Shown here one piece after another: positions 21,348 through 33,154 of a stretch of DNA of 64,000 nt (positions are counted from its first letter, which is position 1; each line of letters opens with the position of its first letter). The notes under the pieces are model-generated. The model was not told where the DNA came from. It did no database searches and saw nothing but the letters and a program-made list of their open reading frames with translations. The position numbers and the translations under genes were made by a program. This stretch comes from Ligula intestinalis. Lineage: Eukaryota > Platyhelminthes > Cestoda > Diphyllobothriidea > Diphyllobothriidae. The stretch covers positions 16,998,920 through 17,062,919 of the forward strand of contig JAYGXS010000007.1 in the NCBI GenBank assembly GCA_036362985.1, given 5' to 3'.

Positions 21348-21599
21348 GTAACTAGGTAAAACCCTTGCCTCTGCTATCTTTAGGTCTGGTTCCGTAGGAC
21401 AAAAGAAGAAGTGAAACACCAGATGGGCGGAATATTATATTTTGCATAGAGTTAGTGAATAATAGGTTCGAATAAGTTGACAGTTGGACGCATGCACAAC
21501 CACCCGCGAGAGAGCTGCGTTCGAAATATGTGACCGTGATAGTCGTCATAGTGAGGTCATGTGTGAGTCAGCTTCAGGAAGATGATTGAGGTAGGCAAA

Positions 21600-21760
21600 C
21601 ACTAATGGTTGCGCAAGTGCTAGCAACCGCAAAAGGTTGCGCGCCAGCACAATTTTCAGCACCCGTGATTCCATATCCCAGAGGCGGGCCAAGAACTACA
21701 GTCACGCGGCCTCATTTGTGGCGCTACAGGGGGCACTACAGAGCCACTGCCTTTCCATGT
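21600..21760 (+). repeat. SINE-B copy 1
   Basis: Shares AGAGGCGGGCCAAGAACTAC, then a CAGTCACG..GGCCTCAT block and GTGGCGCTACAGGG with 42660-42860 (inverted) and, more weakly, 29785-29910. No open frame; no clear pol III boxes. Confidence 0.5.
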
Positions 21761-21853
21761 CAATTGATTGCTCGAAATTTTAACTCCTCTGACAGTTTTC
21801 TTCATTCCCTCCCCCTCCAAATTCTTCAAGTGATGCTTCTTTTTGCTTTGCAG

Positions 21854-21983
21854 GGATTCACGTAATCTCCTGCATTGCATATACTCCGAGGACAATGTTT
21901 ACTTTCCATGCCAGCCGGAGGGAGAGGATACGCGGGATACAGAATGCGAAATCATCTCCTGTCGCACACTTTCTTCCCTTGAG
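21854..21983 (+). CDS. Exon of an unidentified host gene
   Basis: TTTTGCTTTGCAG at the left and GAG|GTAGTC at the right bound a 130-base stretch. Read with one base completing an upstream codon, it encodes 43 residues including LLHCIYSEDNVYFPCQPEGE and CEIISCRTLSSLE, ending exactly on a codon. The next exon (22279) starts on a codon. A second open frame exists but looks less protein-like. Four cysteines and an acidic middle; I recognise no domain. Confidence 0.5.
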
Positions 21984-22278
21984 GTAGTCTTGCCATTTTA
22001 TTGAGGCTTTCATCGCCTAGCACACCTCACTTAACCCTGGTTCTCTCGCCCAAACTTTCCCTTCCTTCGAGGCCTCCAAGAATATTGAGATTTGTGAGGT
22101 TGGTGCCTAAGTCCTACCCTCTTTCTTTCTTGATTGCTTACGTAGCCACCGCCCTTTAGGACAGTAAGGTGTGCCAAGTCTTTTGAACTCTTGATTGATT
22201 ATTTAGTCGCCAATCTCTAAGGCAGCAAGATGTGACAACTATTTTCAACTCTGAGGCTCCTGTTGTCCTTTCCTGCAG

Positions 22279-22347
22279 ACTGCAGCCGGCGGTGACATTG
22301 TTAAAAAAGAGGACGCAACTTCGCCGGATAACATGACCAGTCTTCAG
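22279..22347 (+). CDS. Exon of the same unidentified gene
   Basis: CCTTTCCTGCAG and CAG|GTAAAA bound a 69-base, 23-codon stretch (GDIVKKEDATSPDNMTSLQ) that is in phase with both neighbours (21983 and 23588). Polar, probably a linker. Confidence 0.5.
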
Positions 22348-22539
22348 GTAAAATTTATCCCAATTTATGCTCAGAGGGGCATTTAGGTTGAACAGACTAT
22401 GACTTCACAAGTTCAGACAGAAACCAAGACGGAGCACGCTGAAGTTGGTGGCATCGCAGAACCAAACAAAAACCAATCAAATGCACAGAGCTATGGGAGT
22501 TTGACTGCTGAGGTCTGCCTCGATTTTGGTATAGAAATT

Positions 22540-22760
22540 ACGTGTCCTTTTGACTTTCACTTATTTCCAGTCCTACGCTCTAACTATTGAGCCATGGCTC
22601 GTTGTCTTGCCGATTTACCTCGGAAGATATTCACACATGTTGATTAACTTTCACCAATCGCTAACGGAACTCACTTGTCCCGCTCTACCTTTGGGCTCAT
22701 TCTCGAACTTCGCCAGCAGTCGCACAGCAGCTACATACTCCCCTGACCTCCACTTATTTC
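22540..22760 (-). repeat. SINE-C copy 1
   Basis: On the minus strand ATGGCTCAATAGTTAGAGCG is an A-box-like start. The segment through AACTCACTTGTCCCGCTCTACC and the following CTTTGGGCTCATTCTCG aligns with 33268-33440. It lies in the intron between the exons at 22347 and 23588. Confidence 0.55.
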
Positions 22761-23587
22761 CAGGCCAGGTGCGAATCATTGAGCCCATGAAAAAGAGCTC
22801 GTTGTTAAATAAAACTGGAAATGCGTTTTAAGACCATTTCCATAATTCTCTGCACAATGTTCGGTAGGGAATGGTTCGGCAGTCCACTTGGTGATTGTCT
22901 TATGGCTTGCTAACTGAAACGACTGGAGTAGTCACGATTACGCTGGATCGCCTTCTCTTGGATAGCGGGTTGTTTAGGACATTATAATGTAGATAATGCT
23001 GTGAATGGAGTCATAAAGATGTAAGGTTGGGGATTGGAGTTTAGGATTTGGATTAGGAAATTAGTACTCTAGGTTTATTGGCGCATATAGACAATTTTGG
23101 ATCCCGTTTCCGGTGAAGTAGTAATTCCGGTTACAGTTCTAAACCAAAATCTATACTCCTTACTTCTCTTAACCCAGCACCATACTTACATTCCCACAAT
23201 TATCTACTTCTAAACTCTCCAAACAACCCGCCAAAACCCATGTCCATAACTATCCAAGAGACTACAAGCCAGCGTAGTAATGACTACTCAAATCGTTTCA
23301 GTAAGCTTGTCATAGGGTAACGATCGTTTAGCATCCAATTCTGCACCGAAAGCTGTCATCTTATCGTCCATCCAGATGCCTAATCTACTGGCTTCAGACG
23401 GGCTGCGACAATATTATTATACAGGATAGTTGTAAACCAAACAACAGATGAAGACAAAAGCGTACCCTTCGCTGGACCGCTGATTACAAAATAAAACTAG
23501 ACAGGGCAAGCAGCTCTTTTTTTGTTTTGAGGGGTTGGCATTTCGATAAGGTTCTTACATCCATGACACCGTCTGTGTGCCTTTTAG

Positions 23588-23889
23588 TCCAAAACGTCAC
23601 TTACCGCAACACAAAGGCAACTTCCCAAGGCGGTGACGGTTACCGATCTACGCTTGTTGGATAAACTGGCCGATATCTTCATCACCATCCTTTCTGAGAG
23701 GCGCCTAGTTGAACAGCAAATTGTCTCCGGAATCGACCATTGCTCTGCCGCGAATTTCCCCTACGTCATCCACTTGGACAGTTCCGGAAGGACCTTGAGC
23801 GGTCATCATATACATCGTTTGGATTGCTCTTTGGGTGTTGAGGTGCTCACACCTCGAATGGACAGCTCTGGTTTTCGCAGTTTTGTACA
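23588..23889 (+). CDS. Main exon of the unidentified gene
   Basis: Follows CTTTTAG (23587) and starts on a codon, matching the exon that ends at 22347. About 100 residues: a helical, leucine-rich part (VTDLRLLDKLADIFITILSE, then RRLVEQQIVSGIDHC) followed by VIHLDSSGRTLSGHHIHRLD and VEVLTPRMDSSGFRSFV. It ends either at TAA (23891-23893) or, more likely, at donor CA|GTAAGC (gt at 23890), which leaves two bases as required by the exon at 27772. Codon use and hydrophobic pattern look like real protein, but I do not recognise the family. Confidence 0.55.
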
Positions 23890-23893
23890 GTAA

Positions 23894-26800
23894 GCGCTTC
23901 TCATTTTGATATGCAATCCCTTAACTCACTAGCTGAAAGCCCAGACACGTGATGATGGCACAGTAACTGAGTGAGTTCAATTCAATTATTGGTAACAGTC
24001 TGCTACGGGGCTCACCACGGAAACCAAACTCCCAGACTTCTGTCATACGGGAGTGGTGGTAATACAATTTATACGGATGGGGTGATATGAAGGCACAACC
24101 GAGCAAATAAAAGAAAAACATCAAACAAAAGCTGGAAAAAGCAAATAAAACTACTATAAAAAGCTTATCTATGTAAAAGCAACGAAAGATCGATGCTTGA
24201 AAAATACATTTAAGTAATAAATCATAAATCAAGCCAAATATATAACACAAGTACAATAAAATAATAAAATAAGAACACAAATAAATTATTTTGACCAAGG
24301 TTCACCTGTAACAGAGTTTTGGGGGTTTGTTTTCAGATGTGAGCCTTATAATAGACTGTTACCCAATTTATCATCCATATTTTATGACCAAACCTGAAAA
24401 GGTTTCATCCGAAGTATTTACTCCAAGTTAGCTCATTTCTTTCTTTGACAATTAAACTGGGAAGCTTGCAAAGTTGAGTTCATATAAAAGAAAACACAGG
24501 ACGAACGTCAGGGGGTGGGACACTGATGGGCTGAAGCCCTTGCAGCGGCATAGGATCAGCGCAGCACGTGTTTCTGCGCTTTTTGCTAGTAGCTATAGTG
24601 TCATCATTGTATATAATTACATAGTGTATACTTCTAACCTCCTGTTTAAAGCTCGTGAATATTACGTGGTTATACCGCAGTTATTGGTTACCTTCAATTC
24701 AAATCTTCATTTAAACCTTGCGACTGTACCAGAGGAGGTTTCCTCTGAAGGATGAACGTCAAGTTCTTGCATTTACCCTCCTCGGAAGTTACCCAAGGCA
24801 GTTTACAATTCCTGTTATTTATTCAGTCTATCCTTCATCCGGTGCTATACCCAGCCGAGGTTGGCGAGGCAACGACGTGGCGGAGGTGAAGTTTTTGTTT
24901 GACCATACGTTTTCAGACGTGTTTGCTCATCACCCCATAATCTGTAAACTCCACTTGATCGAAACGCAAAAATCCATCCTCCGTTTGAAATGATACTGAC
25001 AGGCTTTTGCTAACCATAAAAAGCTATTTCTTCCTTAAATATTTAATTCCACATTTCCTTCTCATAATTCTATTTACTTTTAGATCATCCAAGATATCGT
25101 AATTGGGGCCACAGCATTCTTCGTGGTTCGGGTGCTATAATATATGGCTGCGAAAATGTTTTCCATCTCCAAATGCGAAAATATTTTCGTGGGACTATAA
25201 ATTAGGCAAAACAGATATCAAGTAAGACAATGCCTTTTAACCCGAGTCAATCTGCTAGATTCCGACCCCACGTTGAGCCTTGATTCGAGGGGGGGGGGAG
25301 GAAAGGAAACCCTGGACACGTCTAGAGCGATGATCTGGACAGCGGTGTTTAGGTGTCCCTAACTCTCCGTCTCGTTCGAGAGTAGCCCGCTGAATGCTCA
25401 AAACCTTTTTTTTCGAAATACAAACGGAAGGTACCACTGTCGAGTGATTTCGATAGTCGGAAAACTCGACATCATTAAAGGAAGTCGTAAATGCATCTCG
25501 TCAAGTCTTTTTGGAGATCAGACTCGGAGACAGTTAATGTTAGCTGAATTGACCACCATGGTTGGTCGATCTTCAACAGCTCCGCGAGGATATTACATAA
25601 ACCATCCTTCAGAGCAGTAGGACAGTGACGGGGAACACTAGTACAAGGACGAAACCGTAAAGGTCCAACTGTAGATATGAGCAAATGACCAAGCTCACCA
25701 GAGAAATAAGATCGGCCCAGTTCTCCGGATCTGTTGTGGGTCTGTGATAACCAAAATACAGACTTATGTTGAAACAATGGGCCCGTAACGCGTACGCTCA
25801 TTCTCCTATCGGAAGTAGCCTGGTTCTCGAAAAACCATGGCCATCAAAATTGACCCATCAGTTTCAAGGTCAATTCAACCATGACAACTGAACTACTCAT
25901 ATCCATGTTCTCGTGGCATTTGACGTGTGCCCTCGTCTGTTTGCCATATTTCACCAGCCTGTTAGCCGATAATTATGCAAAGAATACAATGCCCTCTCAA
26001 GTGGCATCTTACAGCTCCTTTTTCTGCTCGGGAACAGGTACGGTTTACGCGTGGCTTTAGCTACCGTGCAGGATGAATTAGCTCCAACATCCCGTTGACA
26101 TCCTGATCCGTGCGAAACCCTAAACAAAATAAGGGATATACCAGGAGAGGTCTAACTGTGCGTTGCGCTTAAACGTACTAGTCTAAGGGACGTCAGAAAT
26201 GCCCACTCAACGGCCGAAGAATGCCACCAGAAAGAAAGGGCTCCCGGCAACCAATGCACGCTGTTGTGAATGAATGAACAATCGGTGGACAGCGGTAGAG
26301 CGCCTAGAATGTCCAGAAGGACACGAATAAACCTAGCATCATGGATGTGATGGATGTGAGGGACGTTTTTTGTCGCCATAATTTACTTTACTGATAGCCG
26401 AGATACGCCTATCGGACGAGCATGCATCTGCAGCCGCGAGGGCGGGCGTCCGAGAGTGTGAGAGCGCAGACGTCGTCACAAGCGAAGCTATGTATGAGTC
26501 AGTCCCTCAGGGATATTATTAGCCAGACCGAATGGGGGAAGACTGACAGTAGTGCATACATACGTGCTAATAGCCGCGAGAGGTGGAGCGTTGCCCTTTG
26601 GCCGCTACACGTCCGTATCCAAGTTATCAAGGCATTGTGCTTAGCAAACCGAACGAAGGTGAGCGTGCAGAGTAGAAAATATGTTGTGGTGGAAGGACGG
26701 TAAGCAGGAGTCGGTGAAGACGTCGTAGCGATTAGTGCCGTCGACAGAAAGAAGGCTCTGGAAATTTCCTGTTCACAGGGCCTATTTTTCTATAGTTGGT

Positions 26801-27771
26801 GCACTAAGGTCAGTCGCTTAGAAAAGCTGAAATCGAATAATGGAGGTTCAGGATAGTGCATTCAGTGACCCCAGTCGGTTTCTGTCTCAGCTTATTTAGT
26901 AAGTGTAATAGTCAATGCCCTTGAAAACCCTATGTCGGTGTATCATGTACATCGGCGCACGCACTCTTAAAACTTGCATGCCAATAAAATCAAATTCATA
27001 AAATGTGAGTAGCATTTTTTTTATAAACAAACCTCTTCCTCGAGTTTTAGTTCTATTTTGGAGTGTCGAGGGAGAACAAACAGCATAAATAAATATACGA
27101 GCGTTTTTTAAAAAGCTTTACAGAAGTCACACCCCCTCAACTGACAACGTGAGATCATTCCATTGTTATACCATCCATTATGCAAAGAATGTCGAACGGA
27201 TGTTTAGCCTGGGTATTTTAGTGCGCAACTTTATTGGGTATTCCAGGCGACAGTCACTACTAAAACATGTCCTCAGGGCACAGCCCCTACTCAGAGGAAT
27301 GTATTATATTGTAAGTCAAAGTAATACAGCTTCTTTGTCATATGCGACATAAAGAGAGTATATTAAGGCACGCTGATATTTCTATATCAGAGCGATTTTT
27401 AAAACCCCTGACAAGCCTTTTGCTTGACGTTCCACACTCCCGAGACATATCTTACCTGTTAAATTCAAGTGGCAGATGTTTGGGAGACGCTGCGAACTGC
27501 AGTCTGTTTGGCGGATCTTCTGAGTCCTTCGTTATGACCAATAAAAATTGGAAGATCTCGGCTTTCCAGTAGATGATGAAAGTGCTTTTCTCAAAGATAG
27601 ACAGCAGTTAGTTCACGTTCGACTGAGTTGTGGGGGGTTACGGGCTTTGATAAGATCCTCGCGAAGAAAGCCAGGGTAGGGGTACGAATCTGTATGACCC
27701 CATCAACGCAATTTGTTTATCCCTGTGAGATGCTACCGTGTGCTTTTACTTGTTTCCTTTATTGTCTCTAG
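23894..27771. other. Probable intron; no other gene recognised
   Basis: Mixed AT-rich sequence. Contains a G-run at 25290-25299 and several open frames under 110 codons on both strands (for example 25475-25801 minus) that show no domain or repeat I can name. Confidence 0.4.
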
Positions 27772-27887
27772 GCGATGTCATTTGCGGAATTTCGGTATAA
27801 ACATCCATGATCTCGAGCTAATGTACATGAAGCACAAAATCTTCTGGTTCCGAGTCTACGAGTCTGACTGCGTCGAAGCAGAAAGTG
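27772..27887 (+). CDS. Exon of the unidentified gene
   Basis: TTTATTGTCTCTAG and the donor GTGAGT (27888) bound 116 bases. With one base completing the upstream codon it reads RCHLRNFGINIHDLELMYMK, then HKIFWFRVYESDCVEAES. The start phase fits the exon ending at 23889. It leaves one base, and I could not find the next exon with confidence. Confidence 0.5.
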
Positions 27888-29240
27888 GTGAGTCCCTAAA
27901 GTAGTTAGTATCTACATTGTTGAGAACTCAACTTTTATAGGTCCAATAGATTATTCATCAAAGTCGGGCTAATGTTGGCCTGTTCATAGTGTTATAACGA
28001 CGAGTTCTGCGTTGCCAGTGCTGTAACGGTGGCGTCTGACGTTTGTCACAGTCGAATACGCCCTGCTGAAATCCCTAAGGAAGAACACAATAAGAAGGGC
28101 ATAATTCTGGAATCCACCCAGTGGAGGGTCTATTGTGTACAAACCCTGGAGTTGCTGCCTCGGGTGGTAGTTGTCGCTGGTTGATCTCCAGCGTGCTGAT
28201 GCCCCCGCCTTGGGTCTGACCCCGGCGATGGGAACGGACTGTTGTTGTACTTGCAGTCCTTGTGCTGTGCAACTGTCTGTCTGAGATGTGACAATTTCTT
28301 ATAAGGGGATAAGGTCACGCATTCTTTTGTGGCCTGATTGGCCGCATTTGGATAACGTCCTGCGACCTGTTGGCCCTCAGGGAACTGCGACCAGTTGGCA
28401 CGTGAATAAGCTCGTGTACATGCGTACGTGCGTGTCGGGTCTAAGGTCATTGTGTGTCGACAGGCATCGCGCGGGCATAACCACCACGAATGCATATGAC
28501 CTATAAAGCGGTTAGAGCGAACACACAAAGACAGTTGGCTAGGCTTGACGACTCAGGAAAGCCCCCAAATGTTGCTAGAATTTGGTCAGACTAATCTTCT
28601 AACACATGCCGTGCGTAAACTGTATGGAGATTTTCGCTGCACTTTAAATATTAAAATTTTGGCCATAACATTTGTTGGATACTGCATTCAATGCATCAGT
28701 CTAAATAGCTGGCTTCGTGTAATTTGCGCATCTCCTTATCTCTGTTTGCTCCGTCGAGTGACATTTGGAGATATTGTTAACTAGCAAAAAACAAAGGCGT
28801 GTTGGATTCACCTATCTCACTTGCCCATACTTCTGGAAACTGGGTTCAAGACTTGCGTTGCGTCTTCTTACTTTCTGCTAGTTTCGAAATAATCATTCAA
28901 CATTTCCTTGTCCTTATCAAAAACATATCTTCATCAATGTGTGAGGTTTTTTTCTGATTATGATGGCGAATTTAGAAATTTCTGTATCAATGAGTTGGTC
29001 TTACACATGGTTCCAGTTGGTTGAAGATTATCAGTTCCCTCTCACGAAAGAAGAAGCCATTTTTGGGCATATACTCACGTCAGAATACTGTTCGTTTTTA
29101 AAAGCATGAACATTGCTTAGAAAAGACGAGCCTAAGGTTCAGTTATGTTTGGGGGTCTGAGTGGTGGGTGCGCTCAGAGCACTACAATTATCATGCCTAG
29201 TTCCCTGTAGGAAAGGAAGTTGGAAGACTAGTAAAAGTTG
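27888..29240. other. No gene recognised
   Basis: A minus-strand open frame at 28130-28528 (132 codons, rich in Thr, Arg, His and Gln) has no recognisable domain and is probably a non-coding repeat. Confidence 0.4.
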
Positions 29241-29244
29241 TGAC

Positions 29245-29645
29245 GAAAACGACTCGATCCAACATTTTTATTTGCCTGACGTTTCGAGATCCGTCGCGGT
29301 TTCATCGTCAGAGAAATAAGCAGAAAGCAATGGCAGATATGGGTGGCCACTAGTAGGAGTTGTTTATTCTGTACACAATTATCAAGTCCGCACGGTCAAC
29401 GAACTCGCGGCAATTAATGAGTCGAAGGCAAAGTCTGAAGCCATCAATGCACCAATCAAGACCCCAAGCGGTGGTTACGTGAGCTGCTAATTATATTACG
29501 CATACGGATGACCGCTACCGTGCAATCTGTGCATGTATCACTTCAATCTGCGCAGCTCTCGCAATCTCCTAGATTTACCTATGAACAAGGATTCTCGACA
29601 GAATCCGAAATGTTTGGAAAATAAAATTATTGTTCCAATGATCTT
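29245..29645. repeat. Inverted pair of PLE terminal motifs
   Basis: The minus-strand copy at 29276-29311 reads CTGACGATGAAACCGCGACG, then GATCTCGAAACGTCAGGC; a more decayed plus-strand copy lies at about 29585-29640 (GGATTCTCGACAGAATCCGAAATG, then AAATAAAATTATTGTTCCA). Both align with the PLE 3' ends at 17574 and 62284. No PLE coding sequence remains between them. Confidence 0.5.
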
Positions 29646-29695
29646 ATCTGTTTCTTTTTCTTTTTTTTTTCTTCTTCTTCTTCTTCTTCTGAGAA
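29645..29695. repeat. Pyrimidine tract with (TTC)n
   Basis: A T/C-only run including about seven TTC units directly after the PLE end motif. Confidence 0.8.
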
Positions 29696-29784
29696 TAAAA
29701 TATCTGCATGCGTGCGTGTGTTTGCTAGCGTGAGGTGGGCGTGAATGCGTGAAGACAAGAGTGAGTCACTAGCTGCTTGCTTGG

Positions 29785-29910
29785 CCGATAGAAGTTTGTG
29801 GCACCTGCGATTGGCTACCCCCAAATGGGCAGGCCGAGAACTGCAATCAGGTGACCACCTGCGTGGCGAGGCATGGCGTCTGATATGGAAGACGCTATAG
29901 TCCTCTTCTG
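29785..29910 (+). repeat. SINE-B copy 2, diverged
   Basis: Shares GGCAGGCCGAGAACTGCAAT, then CAGGTGACC with the other SINE-B copies (21670, inverted 42740). Confidence 0.45.
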
Positions 29911-31105
29911 ATGTGGGTGCCAAAAGTACTCCTTGTAGTCAATTCACTGCCACCAACTAGTGCCAGGGCCGATCTTTTACCCATTACTTCTCTCAGCTGC
30001 GTTTTAGTTCACTTTAAAGGCACAAAACGTCCTCAGAATAAATTAATTAGCCACGTGTTGCTTTAACAAACAGCTGTCAGCCCGGAGGAAACAAATGAGT
30101 TATTTTATCGCAATGGGACGCAGATACCAGAACTCCCAAGGACTGACAACTTAATTCATGGAGACAGCTAAGGCTGAAAAAAGTTAAACTGGAGCAAAGG
30201 ATCGCAGGAAGATCTGTAAGTACTTACCGCAAGCTGTCACCCCAGGCTTGTGTCAGCCAAGGCGTATTTATTCGAGGCTTGTCCGGCTGCGGACAATCAG
30301 TGCACAAAGGGTCATCGACTAGCATTGCTTCGTTGGCGGAGGTTATTACAAGTGCGCACGCAGTGCTTGACTAGCGTAGGCAGTGTAAAGCAACACCTGC
30401 GCTGAAAAGAGTGAGAGCTGGCAGCCAAAACTTCAAGGCCTCCAGAAATGAGTTGGACGGAGATAAGCAGTTTCCGAACGGAGGATATTTTAGCTCCGGA
30501 CCGCTTCGAGCTCGACGGTCGAACTATCGCTGAGCATTACTCCAGAAGTAAAAATTTTGAACTGTTACAGTTGTTTTTAAAAAATATTTAAATAAGACAA
30601 CTTACCGTATATCTGAGATATCATGTTAAAGGAGGAAGTTGACTTGCATACGCATCGCGACCCTTTCAATAAATAAGCTTCCACTGATTATGCAGGAGGA
30701 ATGAATCGAAGAGGAGCGCATTCGTCTCATATTATGACAAATGAGGGAATATTTTAAGTATCGCTAACTGAATATCTAATCAAATTGCATTTTAGGTGGT
30801 AACTTATTCAAAAAGTTTTTTAATTGATTTAAGGCGTACAAATGCCTTTTTATGTCGTGGCCACGATTTTTCATGCTTGGATGAACCTAGAAATATGACT
30901 AACACGGCCATCATCATAAGAAAGAATATCCAAAAACTAAGTTTTTGGTACGTGCTCAAAGGGAGTATCTTCCTTTGAAGGTTTAAATACACATATCTAG
31001 TAAAATCTAAATTTATGAAAAGCACGCTGTAAAACACTGAACATCGTGAAATATGTGGAGAATTTTCATGGGCAATCCGAAATTAATTGCAATTTCATGT
31101 ACGAA
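29911..31105. other. No feature recognised
   Basis: AT-rich with short open frames only. Confidence 0.4.
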
Positions 31106-31126
31106 ATACCTATAAGGTATCAGAAG

Positions 31127-31176
31127 ATGAAATGGCGAACATACGTTTGTTTTCGATAATTCTCATCAGGCCTTTA
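31127..31176 (-). ncRNA. Hammerhead ribozyme motif, left arm
   Basis: Reverse complement of the right-arm motif: GGC, CTGATGA, GAATTATC, GAA, helix III AACA-loop-TGTT, C17, GCC. The six-base loop differs by one base from the right arm. All invariant core positions are kept. Confidence 0.6.
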
Positions 31177-31365
31177 CATTCATATGGTAATTAAGTAAAT
31201 GAACTATGTGGGTTGGTAGAAAAATAGAACTGTTGTCAGGACAAGGGGAATGGGGGGGAGTAAAGGGGGGTCAAAATCTGCTCAGCATAAGGGGGAACTG
31301 TCCTGACAACAGTTCTATTTTTCTACCAACCCGCATAGTTCATTTGCTTAGTAACCATATAAATG

Positions 31366-31415
31366 TAAAGGCCTGATGAGAATTATCGAAAACAAATGTA
31401 TGTTCGCCATTTCAT
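31366..31415 (+). ncRNA. Hammerhead ribozyme motif, right arm
   Basis: Type I layout: helix I GGC (31370-31372) with GCC (31406-31408), extendable by AA/TT past one mismatch; core CTGATGA 31373-31379; helix II GA-ATTA-TC 31380-31387; GAA 31388-31390; helix III AACA/TGTT around a six-base loop 31391-31404; cleavage nucleotide C 31405. The short helix II is the only non-ideal part. Confidence 0.65.
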
Positions 31416-31422
31416 CTTCTGA

Positions 31423-33150
31423 AATTTTCAATGGGAATTTTTGCAAATGTAAGACCTATAAGGTAATTTTAGAAAGGGACTGTTGTCTTGATAGACACAT
31501 TCGTCACACTTGAAAGAATTTTCCACGCTTTCAGAATTTGCGTTCTTTAGCAAGTTGTTTTTCTTCAAAAAGTACTTAGAATTTTAACATTCATTTTACG
31601 TTTTAAATTTGCTGTAGTTAGTTTTAACTATAGTCCGCAGTTTGTACACATGCATTAATGCCGATTTGCGAACGATAATCTTTCGCAAATTCTCGCATTT
31701 TGAGTAAAATTAGGTAATCGCTGCTCCCTCAGTGATACCAACAGGGTTGTCTGTAAAGATCTTAAGTGTTGACGCAGAGTACCTAGGTGCGTTAATGCTC
31801 ATTGTAAATTATGAAACGAAGGTCTACCGCTCAATGCAAGGGAGACTTGAGTGCCTAATCCTGGCTAATTTGCCGTCGTTAGCCAATTAAATACAACCTC
31901 GCGTTTGATATTCCCATTCGAAACGCATCAGTGGACTTCGTTTGTAGTTGTATTTAACTCGTACTCATGACAGTTCCTTCGTCGCAAACGATGGGAAACT
32001 CCACTTGCCTGGCAACACAACGGCATGTCATGCACAACGTTATGCTCATAGTAAAGCAAGAGTATATAGCATCGAACTTAAATTTCTCTTTCCATTTCGA
32101 GGTTGGTAGAGTTGACAAAACGGTTGTTTCTCAAATCAAAAGTCATGGATGACAGAGTAGGTTGGAACAGTCTTTTTACTGCGAGAAAAGAACTTAAGAA
32201 AGGATTCTGTCATGAAATAGCTGGCAGCTGTGTCTTTATCCCAGTTGTATGAGCGTGTGTATCTGCGGTGTTGGGAAGCTTTGACTCCTGTGTCGCCTAC
32301 GTCAAATTAAGTAAAAGGGCAGGCATTGATTGGCCTCAGGTTTATGCGCGCCTCCAACAGAAAATCGACCGGGAGCGTGAGAATAACAGGACAAGACGAG
32401 CATCTAGCAGCGAGCGACAAAAAGCATGTGGAAAGGTTTTCACCCACAAGGACACAAGGTTTAGCAAGCGAAGACAAGATGAGTCAGGGCAGTGGTGATG
32501 AGCATGGATTTTGACGCCCATAGTACTCATAATCTTCAAAGACCAGAGATGGACCTGAATACAGTTGTGGACAAAACCAGTCAGTCAGTCTACACTTGCC
32601 ACATACGCTCTGGTCATTGATTACACATGATCCAGGCTTTGAGAAGCAAAGTTTTTTGTAATTTACCTGAAAACGCCGAGAAGGAGCCATTGCCATCCGA
32701 TCCTCCTCCTGTAGGCAGGGCAGTTGTCATAATAGTTTAAGGGTGTCTTTGAAAGTTTCTGGTGAGTATTCGGCTGACTCATTCGCATGGTCTGGGAGTT
32801 CGCAAACGTCACATGCGTACTCTGCTTGTCCACGGCGTCTGAGTCAGTGTACTTTTGGTAAGGCATGTTGTTTTCAGTGCACGCAACTGAATCCTATATC
32901 ACTGATTCTCTGCCCCTCTTCGATTAAGTAAACCTGAGAGGAGTGTTGTGCGCATCCTTATCTGCATTTTTAATCTCGATCGAAAGTATGAAACACGGCA
33001 ACGGCCTCACACATACTCAGTAGCCAATCAAAAGAGGTAGGAATCGAATGCGGTTAGCAGATTTTTAAAATTCAAGGACTCATGTGTTCTTCTATGGTAG
33101 GATGACTATGGCATTCTTATGGACAGACGAACGTTTCCTAGATAGCATTT
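31423..33150. other. No gene recognised
   Basis: Includes a plus-strand frame at 32268-32498 rich in Arg, Glu and Lys, with no splice support, and a weak SINE-C-like piece near 31857-31900. Confidence 0.4.
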
Positions 33151-33154
33151 CAGG

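Larger units (their letters stand above)
31120..31422. repeat. Foldback element with two 124-base arms, each holding a hammerhead motif
   Basis: 31120-31243 is the inverted repeat of 31299-31422 with roughly seven mismatches by eye and no gaps. The 55-base spacer is G-rich. Arm sequence is shared with PLE-associated hammerhead regions at 16331, 17224 and 51838. A CCTATAAGG-like word lies just outside both arms (31109 and 31460), a possible target duplication. This looks like two inverted PLE terminal repeats with no body. Confidence 0.8.

Noticed and set aside
25475..25801. 108-codon minus-strand frame as a gene
   Set aside because: No recognisable domain, no splice or start context, and no repeat partner to interpret it.
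28130..28528. 132-codon minus-strand frame
   Set aside because: Thr/Arg/His-rich, no domain, and composition like its non-coding surroundings.
32268..32498. Plus-strand frame rich in Arg/Glu/Lys, possible exon
   Set aside because: No convincing pyrimidine tract or donor, and no match in phase to neighbouring exons.
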